In this document: in pieces, positions 8,696 through 17,482 of the stretch
Layout of the letters: each line of letters starts with the position of its first letter
Numbering within the stretch: position 1 is the first letter of the stretch
From: Pectobacterium sp013449375
Lineage (GTDB): Bacteria > Pseudomonadota > Gammaproteobacteria > Enterobacterales > Enterobacteriaceae
Direction: 5' to 3' (one strand)
DNA: 64,000 nt
Assembly (NCBI RefSeq): GCF_048593165.1
Contig: NZ_CP184271.1
Notes under the pieces: generated by a model
Seen by the model: the letters and a program-made list of their open reading frames with translations, nothing else
The model's database searches: none
What the model was told of the DNA's origin: nothing
Translations under genes and position numbers: made by a program

Positions 8696-9089
8696 ACACA
8701 TTGCGTTTCTTCTTATGCTGCTGACTTTCTCTGTGCAGGCTCAAGTGGTGGATACCTGGGCGTTTTCCAGTCAGGCACAGCGGCAGGAAGCGATGGCGAT
8801 TGCCGGCGAATTGCGCTGCCCACAATGTCAGAACCAGAGCCTGCTGGAATCGAATTCGCCCGTCGCGGTCAGCATGCGCCATGAGGTCTTTTCCATGGTG
8901 GGACAGGGCAAGGACAAGTCAGACATTATCGCCTTTATGAATCAACGCTATGGCGATTTTGTTCAGTACAACCCGCCGATGAAAATGCAAACGGGCATTC
9001 TCTGGTTCACGCCGCTGTTTTTGCTGTTAGCGATTGCCGTTATCGCGTGGCGGGTGATACGGCGACAGAACCGTGGGGCAAGCCTATGA
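8688..9089 (+). CDS. nrfF: Haem lyase redox subunit NrfF (CcmH N-domain family)
   Basis: A 133-residue membrane-anchored thiol-disulfide protein. It has a signal peptide ending near VQAQ, the CPQCQNQ motif typical of NrfF/CcmH/CycL (two Cys that reduce apocytochrome), and one C-terminal transmembrane helix (about residues 103-122). It overlaps nrfE upstream and nrfG downstream by short ATGA-type junctions. It is paralogous to ccmH in the adjacent ccm operon, which has CPKCQNN instead. It is specialised for the NrfA CWSCK haem. Confidence 0.93.
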   Translation: MTKHIAFLLMLLTFSVQAQVVDTWAFSSQAQRQEAMAIAGELRCPQCQNQSLLESNSPVAVSMRHEVFSMVGQGKDKSDIIAFMNQRYGDFVQYNPPMKMQTGILWFTPLFLLLAIAVIAWRVIRRQNRGASL

Positions 9090-9916
9090 ACCTGTTAAAT
9101 CTCGTATTCATTGCTGTCGCGATTACGGTTCTGGCTGCCGGGCTGTTATGGCCGCTGTTGCCCCAGCGCAAGCCGGAAGAGGAGGACAAGCTACTGCGTT
9201 TAGCCGATCGCATCTGGCACTTTCAGTGCGAGCAGGCAGGGAAGCATCTTTCTGAACATGAAGCCCGAATGCTGGGTCGCGAACTGTCTCACGACCTGCC
9301 GTTAACGTCATCCTCTTCTTCTGCACCGCGCCCGATGCCTGTCATCGCCGTAGCAGTCGCGATCGTCGCTATCCTGTTGGGCAGTGCGATGTTCTACATG
9401 CTAAGTCCGCGTGCAGCGCTGGTTCAGGCGGAACGCCAGCGGCTGGCCGATCCGCTACACGATTTTAGTGTCGCGCAGCAGCAGGAAAAGCAGCTTGCTG
9501 CCTTGCAGGGCAACATTCGTAAAACGCCGGGCGACAGCGTCCTCTGGGCTGAACTGGGTGAATATTATCTTTACCGCAACGCGTATGACAACGCGCTGCG
9601 CGCCTATCGGCAGGCGATTGCGCTGAAGGGCGATAGCGCGGAGCTGTATTCAGCGCTGGCGACGGTGTTGTATTACCAGGCGGGTCAGAGCGTCACGCCA
9701 TCGATGCAGGAAATGGTCGATAACGCGCTGGCGCTGGATGCCAATGAAGTGACGGCGCTGATGCTGCTGGCGTCTGATGCGTTCCTGAAAGCGGACTATG
9801 CGCGCGCGATTACGCTTTGGCAGCGCCTGCTGGATACCTACAGCCCGCGGGTTAATCGTGTCCAGTTGATCGAAGCAATCAACACGGCAACGCTGCTGAA
9901 GAACAGCCAGAAATAG
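9086..9916 (+). CDS. nrfG: NrfG/CcmI-like TPR protein of the NrfA haem lyase
   Basis: A 276-residue protein with an N-terminal helix (about 4-22), a second hydrophobic helix near residue 100, and C-terminal tetratricopeptide repeats (AELGEYYLYRNAYDNALRAY and following). NrfG binds the C-terminus of apo-NrfA and steers it to NrfEF. The start is the ATG at 9086 overlapping the nrfF stop; a longer upstream reading lies wholly inside nrfF. It is longer than E. coli NrfG (about 198 residues) and resembles full-length CcmI in having the extra N-terminal membrane segment. It is the last gene of the nrf operon. Confidence 0.88.
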   Translation: MNLLNLVFIAVAITVLAAGLLWPLLPQRKPEEEDKLLRLADRIWHFQCEQAGKHLSEHEARMLGRELSHDLPLTSSSSSAPRPMPVIAVAVAIVAILLGSAMFYMLSPRAALVQAERQRLADPLHDFSVAQQQEKQLAALQGNIRKTPGDSVLWAELGEYYLYRNAYDNALRAYRQAIALKGDSAELYSALATVLYYQAGQSVTPSMQEMVDNALALDANEVTALMLLASDAFLKADYARAITLWQRLLDTYSPRVNRVQLIEAINTATLLKNSQK

Positions 9917-9980
9917 TGCGCGATAACCCTTGAATCAGAGGGACAAGCACGACTTTTTGCACCGTCATAATGACGAGAAT

Positions 9981-10003
9981 AACCGGAATCGCCGGTTTTA
10001 TTG
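9981..10003 (+). terminator. Probable terminator of the nrf operon
   Basis: AACCGG and CCGGTT pair around a five-base loop and run into TTTATT. The stem is only six base pairs and the T-run is broken, so termination may be partial, leaving read-through into ccmA possible. Confidence 0.5.
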
Positions 10004-10014
10004 ATCTCAATAAA
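10001..10014 (+). promoter_or_regulatory. FNR-like site upstream of ccmA
   Basis: TTGATCTCAATAAA matches TTGATN4ATCAA at nine of ten positions. A well-placed -10 element downstream is not evident, so whether this drives the ccm operon is uncertain. Anaerobic co-control of ccm with nap and nrf would be expected from E. coli, where ccm is transcribed from the napF promoter. Confidence 0.35.
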
Positions 10015-10075
10015 AAAGATTAACTCTTTAGGGTTACGGCCCCCAAGAGGGGGGAGTAAAGGCACCATGTTATTC

Positions 10076-10204
<129 letters not shown>

Positions 10205-10230
10205 GCATTAGAAAGTAGGAGTACACCCCG

Positions 10231-10863
10231 ATGTTAGAAGCGCGCGACGTAGTTTGCATACGCGATGAGCATGTGCTGTTCAGCGCGTTGTCGTTTACGG
10301 CAAGCTCCGGAGAAATGGTGCAGATTGCCGGCGCTAATGGCGTGGGTAAAACGTCGCTGTTGCGTATTTTAAGCGGCCTGGCGGCGCCAGAATCGGGGGA
10401 AATCTGCTGGCGGGGGCAACGTATTGATCGTATGCGCGAGCAGTTTAACCAGCAGCTTCTGTGGTTAGGCCATCAGCCGGGTATCAAGAGCGTTCTGACC
10501 GCTGAAGAAAACCTGCGCTTTTTCTATCCGCAACAGGATCAGGATGCACTCTGGCAAGCGTTGGCTGCTGTCGGGCTGGCAGGGTATGAAGACGTGCCCG
10601 TGGCGCGTCTTTCTGCTGGGCAACAGCGTCGCGTCGCGCTGGCGCGTTTGTGGATTACCGACGTCCCGCTGTGGATTCTGGATGAACCGCTTACCGCGCT
10701 TGATGTGGCGGGCGTCGACATGCTGACGCAGCGTATGGAACACCATATTGCGTGCGGCGGCATCATCATTTTAACCACCCATCAGCCGCTGCGTCCGTTC
10801 GCACAGAGTATTCGTTGTATCTCGCTGACGCCGAGTGAGGGAACCCCATCATGCGGCGTCTGA
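10231..10863 (+). CDS. ccmA: Cytochrome c biogenesis ATP-binding protein CcmA
   Basis: A 210-residue ABC ATPase of the CcmABCD complex, which releases holo-CcmE from CcmC using ATP. Walker A GANGVGKTS is near residues 33-41, the signature LSAGQQRR near 126, Walker B LWILDEP near 148 and the switch His in TTHQ near 189. The ATG at 10231 follows a purine-rich GTAGGAG with slightly long spacing. It is first in an unbroken ccmABCDEFGHI operon, overlaps ccmB by 13 bases, and has an ERIC repeat immediately upstream. Confidence 0.96.
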   Translation: MLEARDVVCIRDEHVLFSALSFTASSGEMVQIAGANGVGKTSLLRILSGLAAPESGEICWRGQRIDRMREQFNQQLLWLGHQPGIKSVLTAEENLRFFYPQQDQDALWQALAAVGLAGYEDVPVARLSAGQQRRVALARLWITDVPLWILDEPLTALDVAGVDMLTQRMEHHIACGGIIILTTHQPLRPFAQSIRCISLTPSEGTPSCGV

Positions 10864-11507
10864 TTGCCAGAGAACTGCGCGTCGCGTTGCGCAATAATGC
10901 GGAAATCCTCAACCCGCTGTGGTTCTTCCTGATCGTCATCATTTTATTCCCTCTGGCCATTGGACCGGAGCCGCAGCTATTGATGCGTGTGGCGCCGGGC
11001 GTGGTGTGGGTCGCGGCACTGCTCGCGTCTCTGCTGGGGATGGATCGGCTTTTCCGCGACGACTATCAGGACGGGTCGCTGGAACAGCTGACGCTGCTGC
11101 CGTTGCCGCTGCCGCTAGTGGTGCTGGCGAAAGTGGTGGTGCACTGGATGGTCAGTGGGCTGCCTCTGTTACTGCTTTCCCCGCTGGCGGCGCTGTTGTT
11201 TGGGCTGGACAGCCACGGCTGGCGGGTAATGGCGCTCACGCTGTTGCTTTGCACGCCCACGCTCAGTTTTCTGGGGGCGATTGGGGCGGGATTAACGGTC
11301 GGGCTGCGCCGCAGCGGCGTGTTGTTAAGCTTGCTGGTCTTGCCGCTCACCATACCGCTGTTGATTTTTGCGACGGCGGCGGTCGAGGCCGCCATGATGC
11401 AACTGCCGGTGGGCGGGTATCTGGCGATCCTCGGTGCTTTTCTGGCGGGCAGCGCCACCCTGAGCCCGTTTGCTACAGCAGCGGCGTTGCGGGTGAGCAT
11501 ACAGTAA
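10851..11507 (+). CDS. ccmB: Haem exporter membrane protein CcmB
   Basis: A 218-residue inner-membrane protein with six hydrophobic helices, the permease-like partner of CcmA. The opening RELRVALRNNAEILNPLWFF is the conserved family start. It overlaps ccmA and is separated from ccmC by 67 bases, the only sizeable gap in the operon. CcmAB with CcmCD drives release of haem-loaded CcmE to the CcmF lyase; direct haem transport by CcmAB is no longer the favoured model. Confidence 0.95.
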   Translation: MRRLIARELRVALRNNAEILNPLWFFLIVIILFPLAIGPEPQLLMRVAPGVVWVAALLASLLGMDRLFRDDYQDGSLEQLTLLPLPLPLVVLAKVVVHWMVSGLPLLLLSPLAALLFGLDSHGWRVMALTLLLCTPTLSFLGAIGAGLTVGLRRSGVLLSLLVLPLTIPLLIFATAAVEAAMMQLPVGGYLAILGAFLAGSATLSPFATAAALRVSIQ

Positions 11508-11574
11508 TTTTCCGATCTCAGGATCGCCTTCATCGTCCCGCTGGGATGAGTTTTACGCAGAGTGAGCACACGTT

Positions 11575-12315
11575 ATGTTGAAAAAGCACTATCAGCTTAC
11601 GCAGCCGGATCGCCTCTATGGCCTTTGCGGCAGGCTTATCCCCTGGTTTGCCCTGCTTAGCGCGGCGCTGTTGATCGGCGGTTGCCTACTGGGATTTGGA
11701 TTTGCGCCGGCGGATTATCAGCAGGGGCAAGGGTATCGCATCATGTATCTGCACGTGCCGGCGGCCGTGTGGTCGATAGGCGTTTATGCCGTGATGGCGA
11801 TATTTGCGCTGATCGGGATAATTCGGCAGTCAAAAACGGCGGAGCTTGCCGTGGCGGCAATGGCACCGGTCGGCGCGGTGTTTACCTTTATAGCGTTAAC
11901 GACGGGCGCCACCTGGGGCAAACCGATGTGGGGAACCTGGTGGGTCTGGGATGCACGCCTGACGTCGGAACTCGTTCTACTGTTTCTGTACGTGGGCATC
12001 ATCGCGCTCTACAACGCGTTTGACGATCGCCGTCTTGCCGGTCGTGCGGCGGCGATCCTGGCGCTGGTGGGCGTAGTGAATTTACCCATCATCCATTTCT
12101 CGGTCGAGTGGTGGAATACCCTGCATCAAGCATCGACAAAAATGCAGAAAACGATCGATCCCGCCATGCGTCTCCCGCTGCGCATCATGATGCTAGGCTT
12201 TATGAGTTTATTCGTGACGTTGTCACTCATGCGTTTGCGTAACTTGATACTGGTACAGCAGCGCCGCGCCCCCTGGGTGGCTGCGCTGCTTAATAAAGGA
12301 GGAATAGCCCGATGA
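11575..12315 (+). CDS. ccmC: Haem handling protein CcmC
   Basis: A 246-residue membrane protein with six hydrophobic segments and the tryptophan-rich periplasmic motif WGTWWVWDARLTS (about residues 119-131) that presents haem to CcmE. His residues in LHVPAAVW (about 60) and HFSVEWWNTLHQ (about 178-188) correspond to the conserved haem ligands of this family. It overlaps ccmD by four bases. It forms the CcmC-CcmD-CcmE haem-loading complex. Confidence 0.96.
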   Translation: MLKKHYQLTQPDRLYGLCGRLIPWFALLSAALLIGGCLLGFGFAPADYQQGQGYRIMYLHVPAAVWSIGVYAVMAIFALIGIIRQSKTAELAVAAMAPVGAVFTFIALTTGATWGKPMWGTWWVWDARLTSELVLLFLYVGIIALYNAFDDRRLAGRAAAILALVGVVNLPIIHFSVEWWNTLHQASTKMQKTIDPAMRLPLRIMMLGFMSLFVTLSLMRLRNLILVQQRRAPWVAALLNKGGIAR

Positions 12316-12533
12316 ACATCGCTTTCACAAGCTGGCAGGATTTCTTTGCGATGGGTGGCTATGCCTTTTACGTCTGGCTGGCCGCAGTGCTCACGCTGTT
12401 ACCGCTGAGTGCGTTGGTCGGTCATACCCTCTGGCATCGTCGTACATTGATGAACGACATCCGCCGCCAGCAGGCGCGCGAGCAGCGCAAAAGCACGGCC
12501 CGCCAGTCGAAAACGGTGGAGGTGGTGCAATGA
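12312..12533 (+). CDS. ccmD: Small membrane protein CcmD
   Basis: A 73-residue protein with a single hydrophobic helix (about residues 17-38) followed by a strongly basic cytoplasmic tail, and the conserved MGGYAFYVW segment just before the helix. It stabilises the CcmC-CcmE complex and is needed for release of holo-CcmE. Four-base ATGA overlaps with ccmC and ccmE support this start and stop. Confidence 0.94.
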   Translation: MNIAFTSWQDFFAMGGYAFYVWLAAVLTLLPLSALVGHTLWHRRTLMNDIRRQQAREQRKSTARQSKTVEVVQ

Positions 12534-13009
12534 GTGTACCGAAAACTCGCCTCTATGCCATTCTGGCAGTCATTTGCGGCGCGGTGTTGACGATTGCGTT
12601 GACGCTCTATGCACTGAGCTCAAATATCGATCTCTTTTATACGCCCAGCGAAATTCTTTATGGCAAGAACGAAACGCAGGAAAAACCGGCGATCGGGCAG
12701 CGCTTGCGCGTCGGCGGCATGGTGATGCCGGGCAGCGTGCGTCGCGACAGCCAAAGTCTGGAAGTTCGCTTCACCGTTTATGATGCGCAGGGCTCCGTGG
12801 AGGTGACCTATAACGGAATGCTGCCAGATCTGTTCCGCGAGGGGCAAGGGGTGGTAGCACAGGGCATTCTGGACACCGACGATCACATCGTGGCGAAAGA
12901 AGTGCTTGCCCGACATGATGAAAACTACACGCCACCGGAAATTAAGGCGGCGATGGAAGGGCAAAACGGTCATGCAACGGCAGCGGGCACAGAGGGTAAA
13001 CGGTTATGA
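12530..13009 (+). CDS. ccmE: Haem chaperone CcmE
   Basis: A 159-residue periplasmic protein with an N-terminal membrane anchor (about residues 8-29) and an OB-fold domain. The motif LARHDENYTPPE carries the His (residue 129 here) that covalently binds haem and the nearby Tyr ligand. It shuttles haem from CcmC to the CcmF-CcmH lyase. The poorly conserved polar tail is typical. It overlaps both neighbours by four bases. Confidence 0.96.
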   Translation: MSVPKTRLYAILAVICGAVLTIALTLYALSSNIDLFYTPSEILYGKNETQEKPAIGQRLRVGGMVMPGSVRRDSQSLEVRFTVYDAQGSVEVTYNGMLPDLFREGQGVVAQGILDTDDHIVAKEVLARHDENYTPPEIKAAMEGQNGHATAAGTEGKRL

Positions 13010-14961
13010 TGCCTGAAGTAGGCAATTATCTGCTCTGTCTGGCGCTGGGCGTCGCGCTGTTGCTCAGCGTGTATCCGCTGTGGGGTGCGTCGCGTCAGGA
13101 TACGCGTCTGATGGCGCTGGCGCGTCCGCTTGCCTGGGCGCTGTTTGCCTGTATTTTGGCGTCGTTCCTCGTGTTGGTGCATGCGCTGGTGATCAATGAT
13201 TTCACCGTCCTCTACGTAGCCAACAACTCGAACCGCGCGTTACCGGTATGGTATCGCGTGGCGGCAGCGTGGGGCGCACATGAAGGGTCGCTGCTGCTCT
13301 GGGTGCTGCTGATGAGCGGCTGGACCTTCGCCGTGGCAGTGTTCAGCCGTGGAATGTCGCTGGATGCGGTCGCCCGCGTGCTGGCCGTCATGGGGATGAT
13401 TAATGTCGGCTTCTTGCTGTTCATCATACTGACGTCGAATCCCTTTACGCGCACGCTGCCGGACTACCCGATTGACGGGCGCGATCTCAATCCGCTGTTG
13501 CAGGATGTCGGGTTAATCTTCCACCCACCCTTGCTCTACATGGGCTATGTCGGGTTCTCCGTGGCGTTTGCCTTTGCGGTCGCTTCGCTGCTGGCGGAAC
13601 GGCTGGACAGTGCATGGGCCCGCTGGTCCCGACCGTGGACGCAGGCGGCGTGGTCATTCCTAACGCTGGGTATCGTGCTGGGTTCGGGCTGGGCGTATTA
13701 CGAGCTCGGCTGGGGCGGCTGGTGGTTCTGGGATCCGGTAGAGAATGCGTCATTGATGCCATGGCTGGTGGGCACGGCGCTGCTGCATTCGCTGTCGGTC
13801 ACCGAAAAGCGCGGCAGCTTCAAAGCCTGGACGGTACTGCTGGCTATCGGCGCATTCTCGCTCTGTCTGCTAGGGACGTTTCTGGTACGTTCCGGCGTAT
13901 TGGTATCGGTGCACGCATTTGCCTCCGATCCGGCGCGCGGCATGTTTATTCTCGCGTTTCTGGTTATCGTCATCGGTGGTTCTTTGCTGCTGTTTGCCAT
14001 CAAAGGCAACCGGGTACGAGCGCGGGTCACGAACTCGCTCTGGTCGCGTGAGACTTTCCTGCTCGGCAATAACCTGATCCTGATAGCGGCCACGCTTGTG
14101 GTACTACTGGGAACGTTGCTGCCGCTGGTGCATAAGCAGTTGGGCTTGGGCAGCATCTCGATTGGCACACCGTTCTTCAACTCCATGTTTACCTTATTAA
14201 TGGCACCGTTTGCCTTACTGCTGGGCGTAGGGCCGCTGGTTCGCTGGCGACGAGATGAACCGCAAAAGCTGCGTAAGCTGCTGCTGATTGCGCTGGCCGT
14301 GACTGCGGCATTGTCGCTGCTGCTGCCGTGGCTGTTACAGGATTCGCTGGTTGCCATGACGGTGGTTGGTCTGTCGATGGCGCTGTGGGTGTTCTTCTTA
14401 ACGGTATACGAGCTGCATAGCAATTCCACCCGTCGTCATGGTCTGCTGCGTGGTTTGACCACGCTCTCACTGAGCCAATGGGGCATGGTGTGCGGTCATA
14501 TTGGGCTGGCGGTGACGGTCGTCGGGATCGCCTTTAGCCAGAATTATAGCGTTGAGCGGGATGTGCGGATGCGGGTGGGCGACAGTATTCAGATCCACGA
14601 TTATCGTTTTACGTTTCAAGGCGTGCGTGATGTCGTGGGGCCGAACTGGCAAAGCGCTAAAGGAACGATTGAGGTGACGCACAACGGCAAACCGGAAGCG
14701 ACACTGAAGGCGGAAAAACGCTTTTACAACACCAGCGGCGCGATCATGACGGAAGCCGCCATTGATGCGGGTGTGACGCGCGATCTTTACGCCGCCTTGA
14801 GTGAAAAGCTGGATGACGGGAGCTGGGCGGTGCGGCTGTATTACAAACCCTTTATCCGCTGGATTTGGTATGGCGGCGCGCTGATGGCGTTAGGCGGCAT
14901 CCTGTGTATGTTCGATCCGCGCTATCGCCTGCGCCGCGCTGTTAGGGAGGCATCATCATGA
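13006..14961 (+). CDS. ccmF: Cytochrome c haem lyase CcmF
   Basis: A 651-residue membrane protein with about 15 hydrophobic segments and the WWD motif WGGWWFWDPVENAS (about residues 236-249). It ligates haem to CxxCH motifs of apocytochromes and contains its own b-haem. It is the general lyase, serving NrfB, NapB, NapC and the four standard NrfA haems, whereas NrfE serves CWSCK. It overlaps ccmE and ccmG by four bases. A 26-base segment over the WWD motif is identical to nrfE. Confidence 0.96.
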   Translation: MMPEVGNYLLCLALGVALLLSVYPLWGASRQDTRLMALARPLAWALFACILASFLVLVHALVINDFTVLYVANNSNRALPVWYRVAAAWGAHEGSLLLWVLLMSGWTFAVAVFSRGMSLDAVARVLAVMGMINVGFLLFIILTSNPFTRTLPDYPIDGRDLNPLLQDVGLIFHPPLLYMGYVGFSVAFAFAVASLLAERLDSAWARWSRPWTQAAWSFLTLGIVLGSGWAYYELGWGGWWFWDPVENASLMPWLVGTALLHSLSVTEKRGSFKAWTVLLAIGAFSLCLLGTFLVRSGVLVSVHAFASDPARGMFILAFLVIVIGGSLLLFAIKGNRVRARVTNSLWSRETFLLGNNLILIAATLVVLLGTLLPLVHKQLGLGSISIGTPFFNSMFTLLMAPFALLLGVGPLVRWRRDEPQKLRKLLLIALAVTAALSLLLPWLLQDSLVAMTVVGLSMALWVFFLTVYELHSNSTRRHGLLRGLTTLSLSQWGMVCGHIGLAVTVVGIAFSQNYSVERDVRMRVGDSIQIHDYRFTFQGVRDVVGPNWQSAKGTIEVTHNGKPEATLKAEKRFYNTSGAIMTEAAIDAGVTRDLYAALSEKLDDGSWAVRLYYKPFIRWIWYGGALMALGGILCMFDPRYRLRRAVREASS

Positions 14962-15515
14962 GCCGCAAAATCTTGTTAATCCCGCTCGTCCTGTTTTTAC
15001 TGCTGGCGGTGGGCTTGCTGTGGCAACTGGTGCGCAACAGCGACGGTGACGATCCGATGAGGCTGGAGTCGGCTCTGATTGGTAAACCGATTCCCGCATT
15101 TCGTCTTGAATCACTGGATCAACCGGGAAAGGTCTATAACCAATCTGAACTGAGCGATGGCAAACCGCTGCTGCTGAACGTCTGGGCGACGTGGTGCCCG
15201 ACGTGCCGTGCCGAGCATCAATTTCTCAACACGCTGGCGGCGCAGGGGATTCGCGTCGTAGGCATGAATTATAAAGATGAACGCCCCAAAGCGGTGGAGT
15301 GGTTGAAGACGCTAGGCAACCCCTATGCAATGAGCCTGTTTGATGGTGACGGTATGTTGGGGCTGGATCTGGGCGTGTATGGCGCACCGGAAACCTTCCT
15401 GATCGACGGGAAAGGTATCATTCGCTATCGCCACGCGGGCGATCTCAACATGCAGGTGTGGCAAGAAACGCTGCAACCGCTGTGGGAGAAATACAGCAAG
15501 GAGGGGGGCGCATGA
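14958..15515 (+). CDS. ccmG: Thiol:disulfide interchange protein CcmG (DsbE)
   Basis: A 185-residue thioredoxin-fold protein tethered to the periplasmic face by an N-terminal helix (residues about 5-23). The redox motif WCPTC has its Cys at residues 80 and 83, as in E. coli, and the cis-Pro loop GAPETF is present. It reduces apocytochrome or CcmH disulfides before haem attachment, using electrons from DsbD. It has ATGA-type overlaps with ccmF and ccmH. Confidence 0.96.
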   Translation: MSRKILLIPLVLFLLLAVGLLWQLVRNSDGDDPMRLESALIGKPIPAFRLESLDQPGKVYNQSELSDGKPLLLNVWATWCPTCRAEHQFLNTLAAQGIRVVGMNYKDERPKAVEWLKTLGNPYAMSLFDGDGMLGLDLGVYGAPETFLIDGKGIIRYRHAGDLNMQVWQETLQPLWEKYSKEGGA

Positions 15516-15970
15516 AAGTGCTGAGTTTCCTTGGTGCATTGCTGCTGTCGTTCAGCGTACTGGCGTCCTCCGAGGTACTGCGTTTTGACAACGACACGCA
15601 GGAGCAACAGTTTCGTGAATTAACCATGCAACTGCGCTGCCCGAAATGCCAAAACAACAGCATTGCCGATTCCAATTCGATGATTGCCTCGGATATGCGG
15701 CAGAAAGTGTACGAGCTGATGCAGCAGGGGCAAACGAAAGAGCAGGTTGTCGATTATATGGTGGATCGTTACGGCTACTTTGTGACATATCAACCGCCGA
15801 TTACGCCTTTTACCATACTGCTATGGCTGCTGCCGGCACTGTTTCTGGCGACGGGGGCGTGGATGATTATTCGGCGTGCGCACCGCATCCGAAGTACCAA
15901 AGAACCCATGAGCGAACAGGATAAAAAGCGCTTGCAGACGCTGTTGGGACGTGAGGAGAAATCGGAATGA
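15512..15970 (+). CDS. ccmH: Cytochrome c maturation thiol protein CcmH (short form)
   Basis: A 152-residue membrane-anchored protein with a signal peptide ending near LASSEV, the redox motif LRCPKCQNN (about residues 40-48), and one C-terminal transmembrane helix (about 104-124). It corresponds to the N-terminal half of the fused E. coli CcmH; the TPR half is the next gene, ccmI. The ATG at 15512 overlaps the ccmG stop; the longer upstream reading lies within ccmG. It delivers reduced apocytochrome to CcmF. Confidence 0.94.
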   Translation: MKVLSFLGALLLSFSVLASSEVLRFDNDTQEQQFRELTMQLRCPKCQNNSIADSNSMIASDMRQKVYELMQQGQTKEQVVDYMVDRYGYFVTYQPPITPFTILLWLLPALFLATGAWMIIRRAHRIRSTKEPMSEQDKKRLQTLLGREEKSE

Positions 15971-16836
15971 TGCTACTGACTGCAACCATTGTGCTCTCGC
16001 TGATGGCGCTTTCTGCGCTGCTGCTTGCACCGTGGTCGTCACGGGGCGAATACGATCGTGATGCGATTAATCAGGCGCTGTATCGCGACCGTCTGCGTGA
16101 GCTGACTGCGGATGTGGCCAGTGAGCAGGAACGCGCTCAACTGGTTGAAGAACTCCAGCATACGCTATTGCAGGATATTCCCGACGGCGCGAAGGCACAG
16201 CAGCGTCCGCTAAACCGCTGGATTTTGCTGCCGGGCATGCTGTTGCTGGTTATGGTCAGCCTCGGCGTATTTTGGAAGACGTCTGCGGTTAAGCGGGTGC
16301 AGGAATTGCAGCAGGTTGTTGCGCTAACGCCTGAACTCATGACGCGAGCATTAGATCCGGATGCTGAACCGCTGACTCTTGAAGAGGTCGCGCGTCTCGG
16401 TTTGGGGCTGCGTAGTCAACTGGAATCTCAGCCAGATAATCCCCAAGGCTGGTGGATGTTGGGGCGCATTGCGGGCTTGCTGAACAACTACGACATGTCC
16501 GTGCAGGCGTTTGCTAAAGCGTTCCAACTCGATCCGAAGAATACGGATCTGGCGCTGGACTATGCCGACCTGCTGTCGCGATCTACCGACCCGCGTGATA
16601 GCCAACGCGGAGGTGAGATGCTGCGTGAACTGATGAATTCCGGCTCGACCAATGTCCGCGTGCTGAGCCTGCTGGCTTTCAATGCTTATGAAGCCCAGCG
16701 CTATCAGGATGCGATTGACGCCTGGCAAATGATGCTGAAACTGCTCCCGCAAAACGACACGCGCCGTGCGGTTATCGAACGCAGCGTCGGACAGGCGAAA
16801 GCATCGCTGTCGGTTCAGGCAACGACGGGGAAGTAA
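15967..16836 (+). CDS. ccmI: Apocytochrome c chaperone CcmI
   Basis: A 289-residue protein with two N-terminal membrane helices (about 3-22 and 82-102), a leucine-zipper-like loop between them, and C-terminal TPR repeats beginning near GWWMLGRIAGLLNNYDMSVQ. It binds the C-terminal helix of apocytochromes and hands them to CcmF-CcmH. In E. coli it is fused to CcmH; here it is a separate gene overlapping ccmH by four bases. It ends the ccm operon and is followed by a clear terminator. Confidence 0.92.
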   Translation: MMLLTATIVLSLMALSALLLAPWSSRGEYDRDAINQALYRDRLRELTADVASEQERAQLVEELQHTLLQDIPDGAKAQQRPLNRWILLPGMLLLVMVSLGVFWKTSAVKRVQELQQVVALTPELMTRALDPDAEPLTLEEVARLGLGLRSQLESQPDNPQGWWMLGRIAGLLNNYDMSVQAFAKAFQLDPKNTDLALDYADLLSRSTDPRDSQRGGEMLRELMNSGSTNVRVLSLLAFNAYEAQRYQDAIDAWQMMLKLLPQNDTRRAVIERSVGQAKASLSVQATTGK

Positions 16837-16862
16837 ATTCTTTTTATCTTCATAAAATAACG

Positions 16863-16886
16863 AAAGGGCGATATATCGCCCTTTTG
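16863..16886 (+). terminator. Terminator of the ccm operon
   Basis: A perfect stem, AAAGGGCGAT with ATCGCCCTTT, flanks an AT loop and ends in TTTTG, 27 bases after the ccmI stop. Confidence 0.85.
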
Positions 16887-16899
16887 TCATTTCTGTTGT

Positions 16900-17482
16900 T
16901 ACGGTGAAGGTTTCGTGTGCATTACCCACGGTTTTTTCTGTAACCGTTGCAGCAAGCACCCGACACAGAGCGGCTAAGGCCGCTCTTAGCACACACGGAA
17001 ACATTTGCCCCAAAATAACAATGAACGGAGTTCAGTCTTTGGATTTTATGGGATTGGTTCGCGTAAAAGAATTGCGCTGAGGTGAGCGTGGCCGCCGGAT
17101 GAGCGGCATGGACGCCGCGAAAGTCTGCGCCGTGCCGGACAAAAACGCCAACGACGTTTTTGAACAGCACTTGTGCTGGCCCGTAGGGCGAGTCCCGTTT
17201 ATGGGACGAGTATTCACGTCGCAGGCGGTCCGATCAGCGGATACGAGCGCCGAAGGCACCGCGAAGCGGCGTAATTCCCCGCGAAAAGCCAGGGGGCGCG
17301 GGGCGACGGCAATTGAGCCGCCCCGCGTCGGGCGCATGCGACGCGAGTTGCAGAAAATCACATTACTTACTGCGCACGAAACCCTCACGGTACTTACAAG
17401 AATACGTTACTCCCGCTCGACGGACTTTGTCAGCTACGATAGGACGGCATATGCCGTCCCGAGTGTGGCGAAGAGGGGCGGG
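16900..17482. other. GC-rich, hairpin-dense segment between convergent ccm and nap operons
   Basis: About 580 bases with no recognisable gene. Several perfect hairpins are visible: GCCC-GTA-GGGC near 17179, GTCCC/GGGAC around GTTTAT near 17193, and a long stem CGCGGGGCG...GGC pairing with GCC-GCCCCGCG around 17297-17330. Open frames exist on both strands (17099-17488 plus, 17032-17388 minus), but their Arg/Ser/Ala-rich, low-hydrophobicity translations look like by-products of GC content. The composition differs from the flanking operons. It could be a dispersed repeat, a remnant of a phage satellite, or a structured RNA; I cannot decide. Confidence 0.5.
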
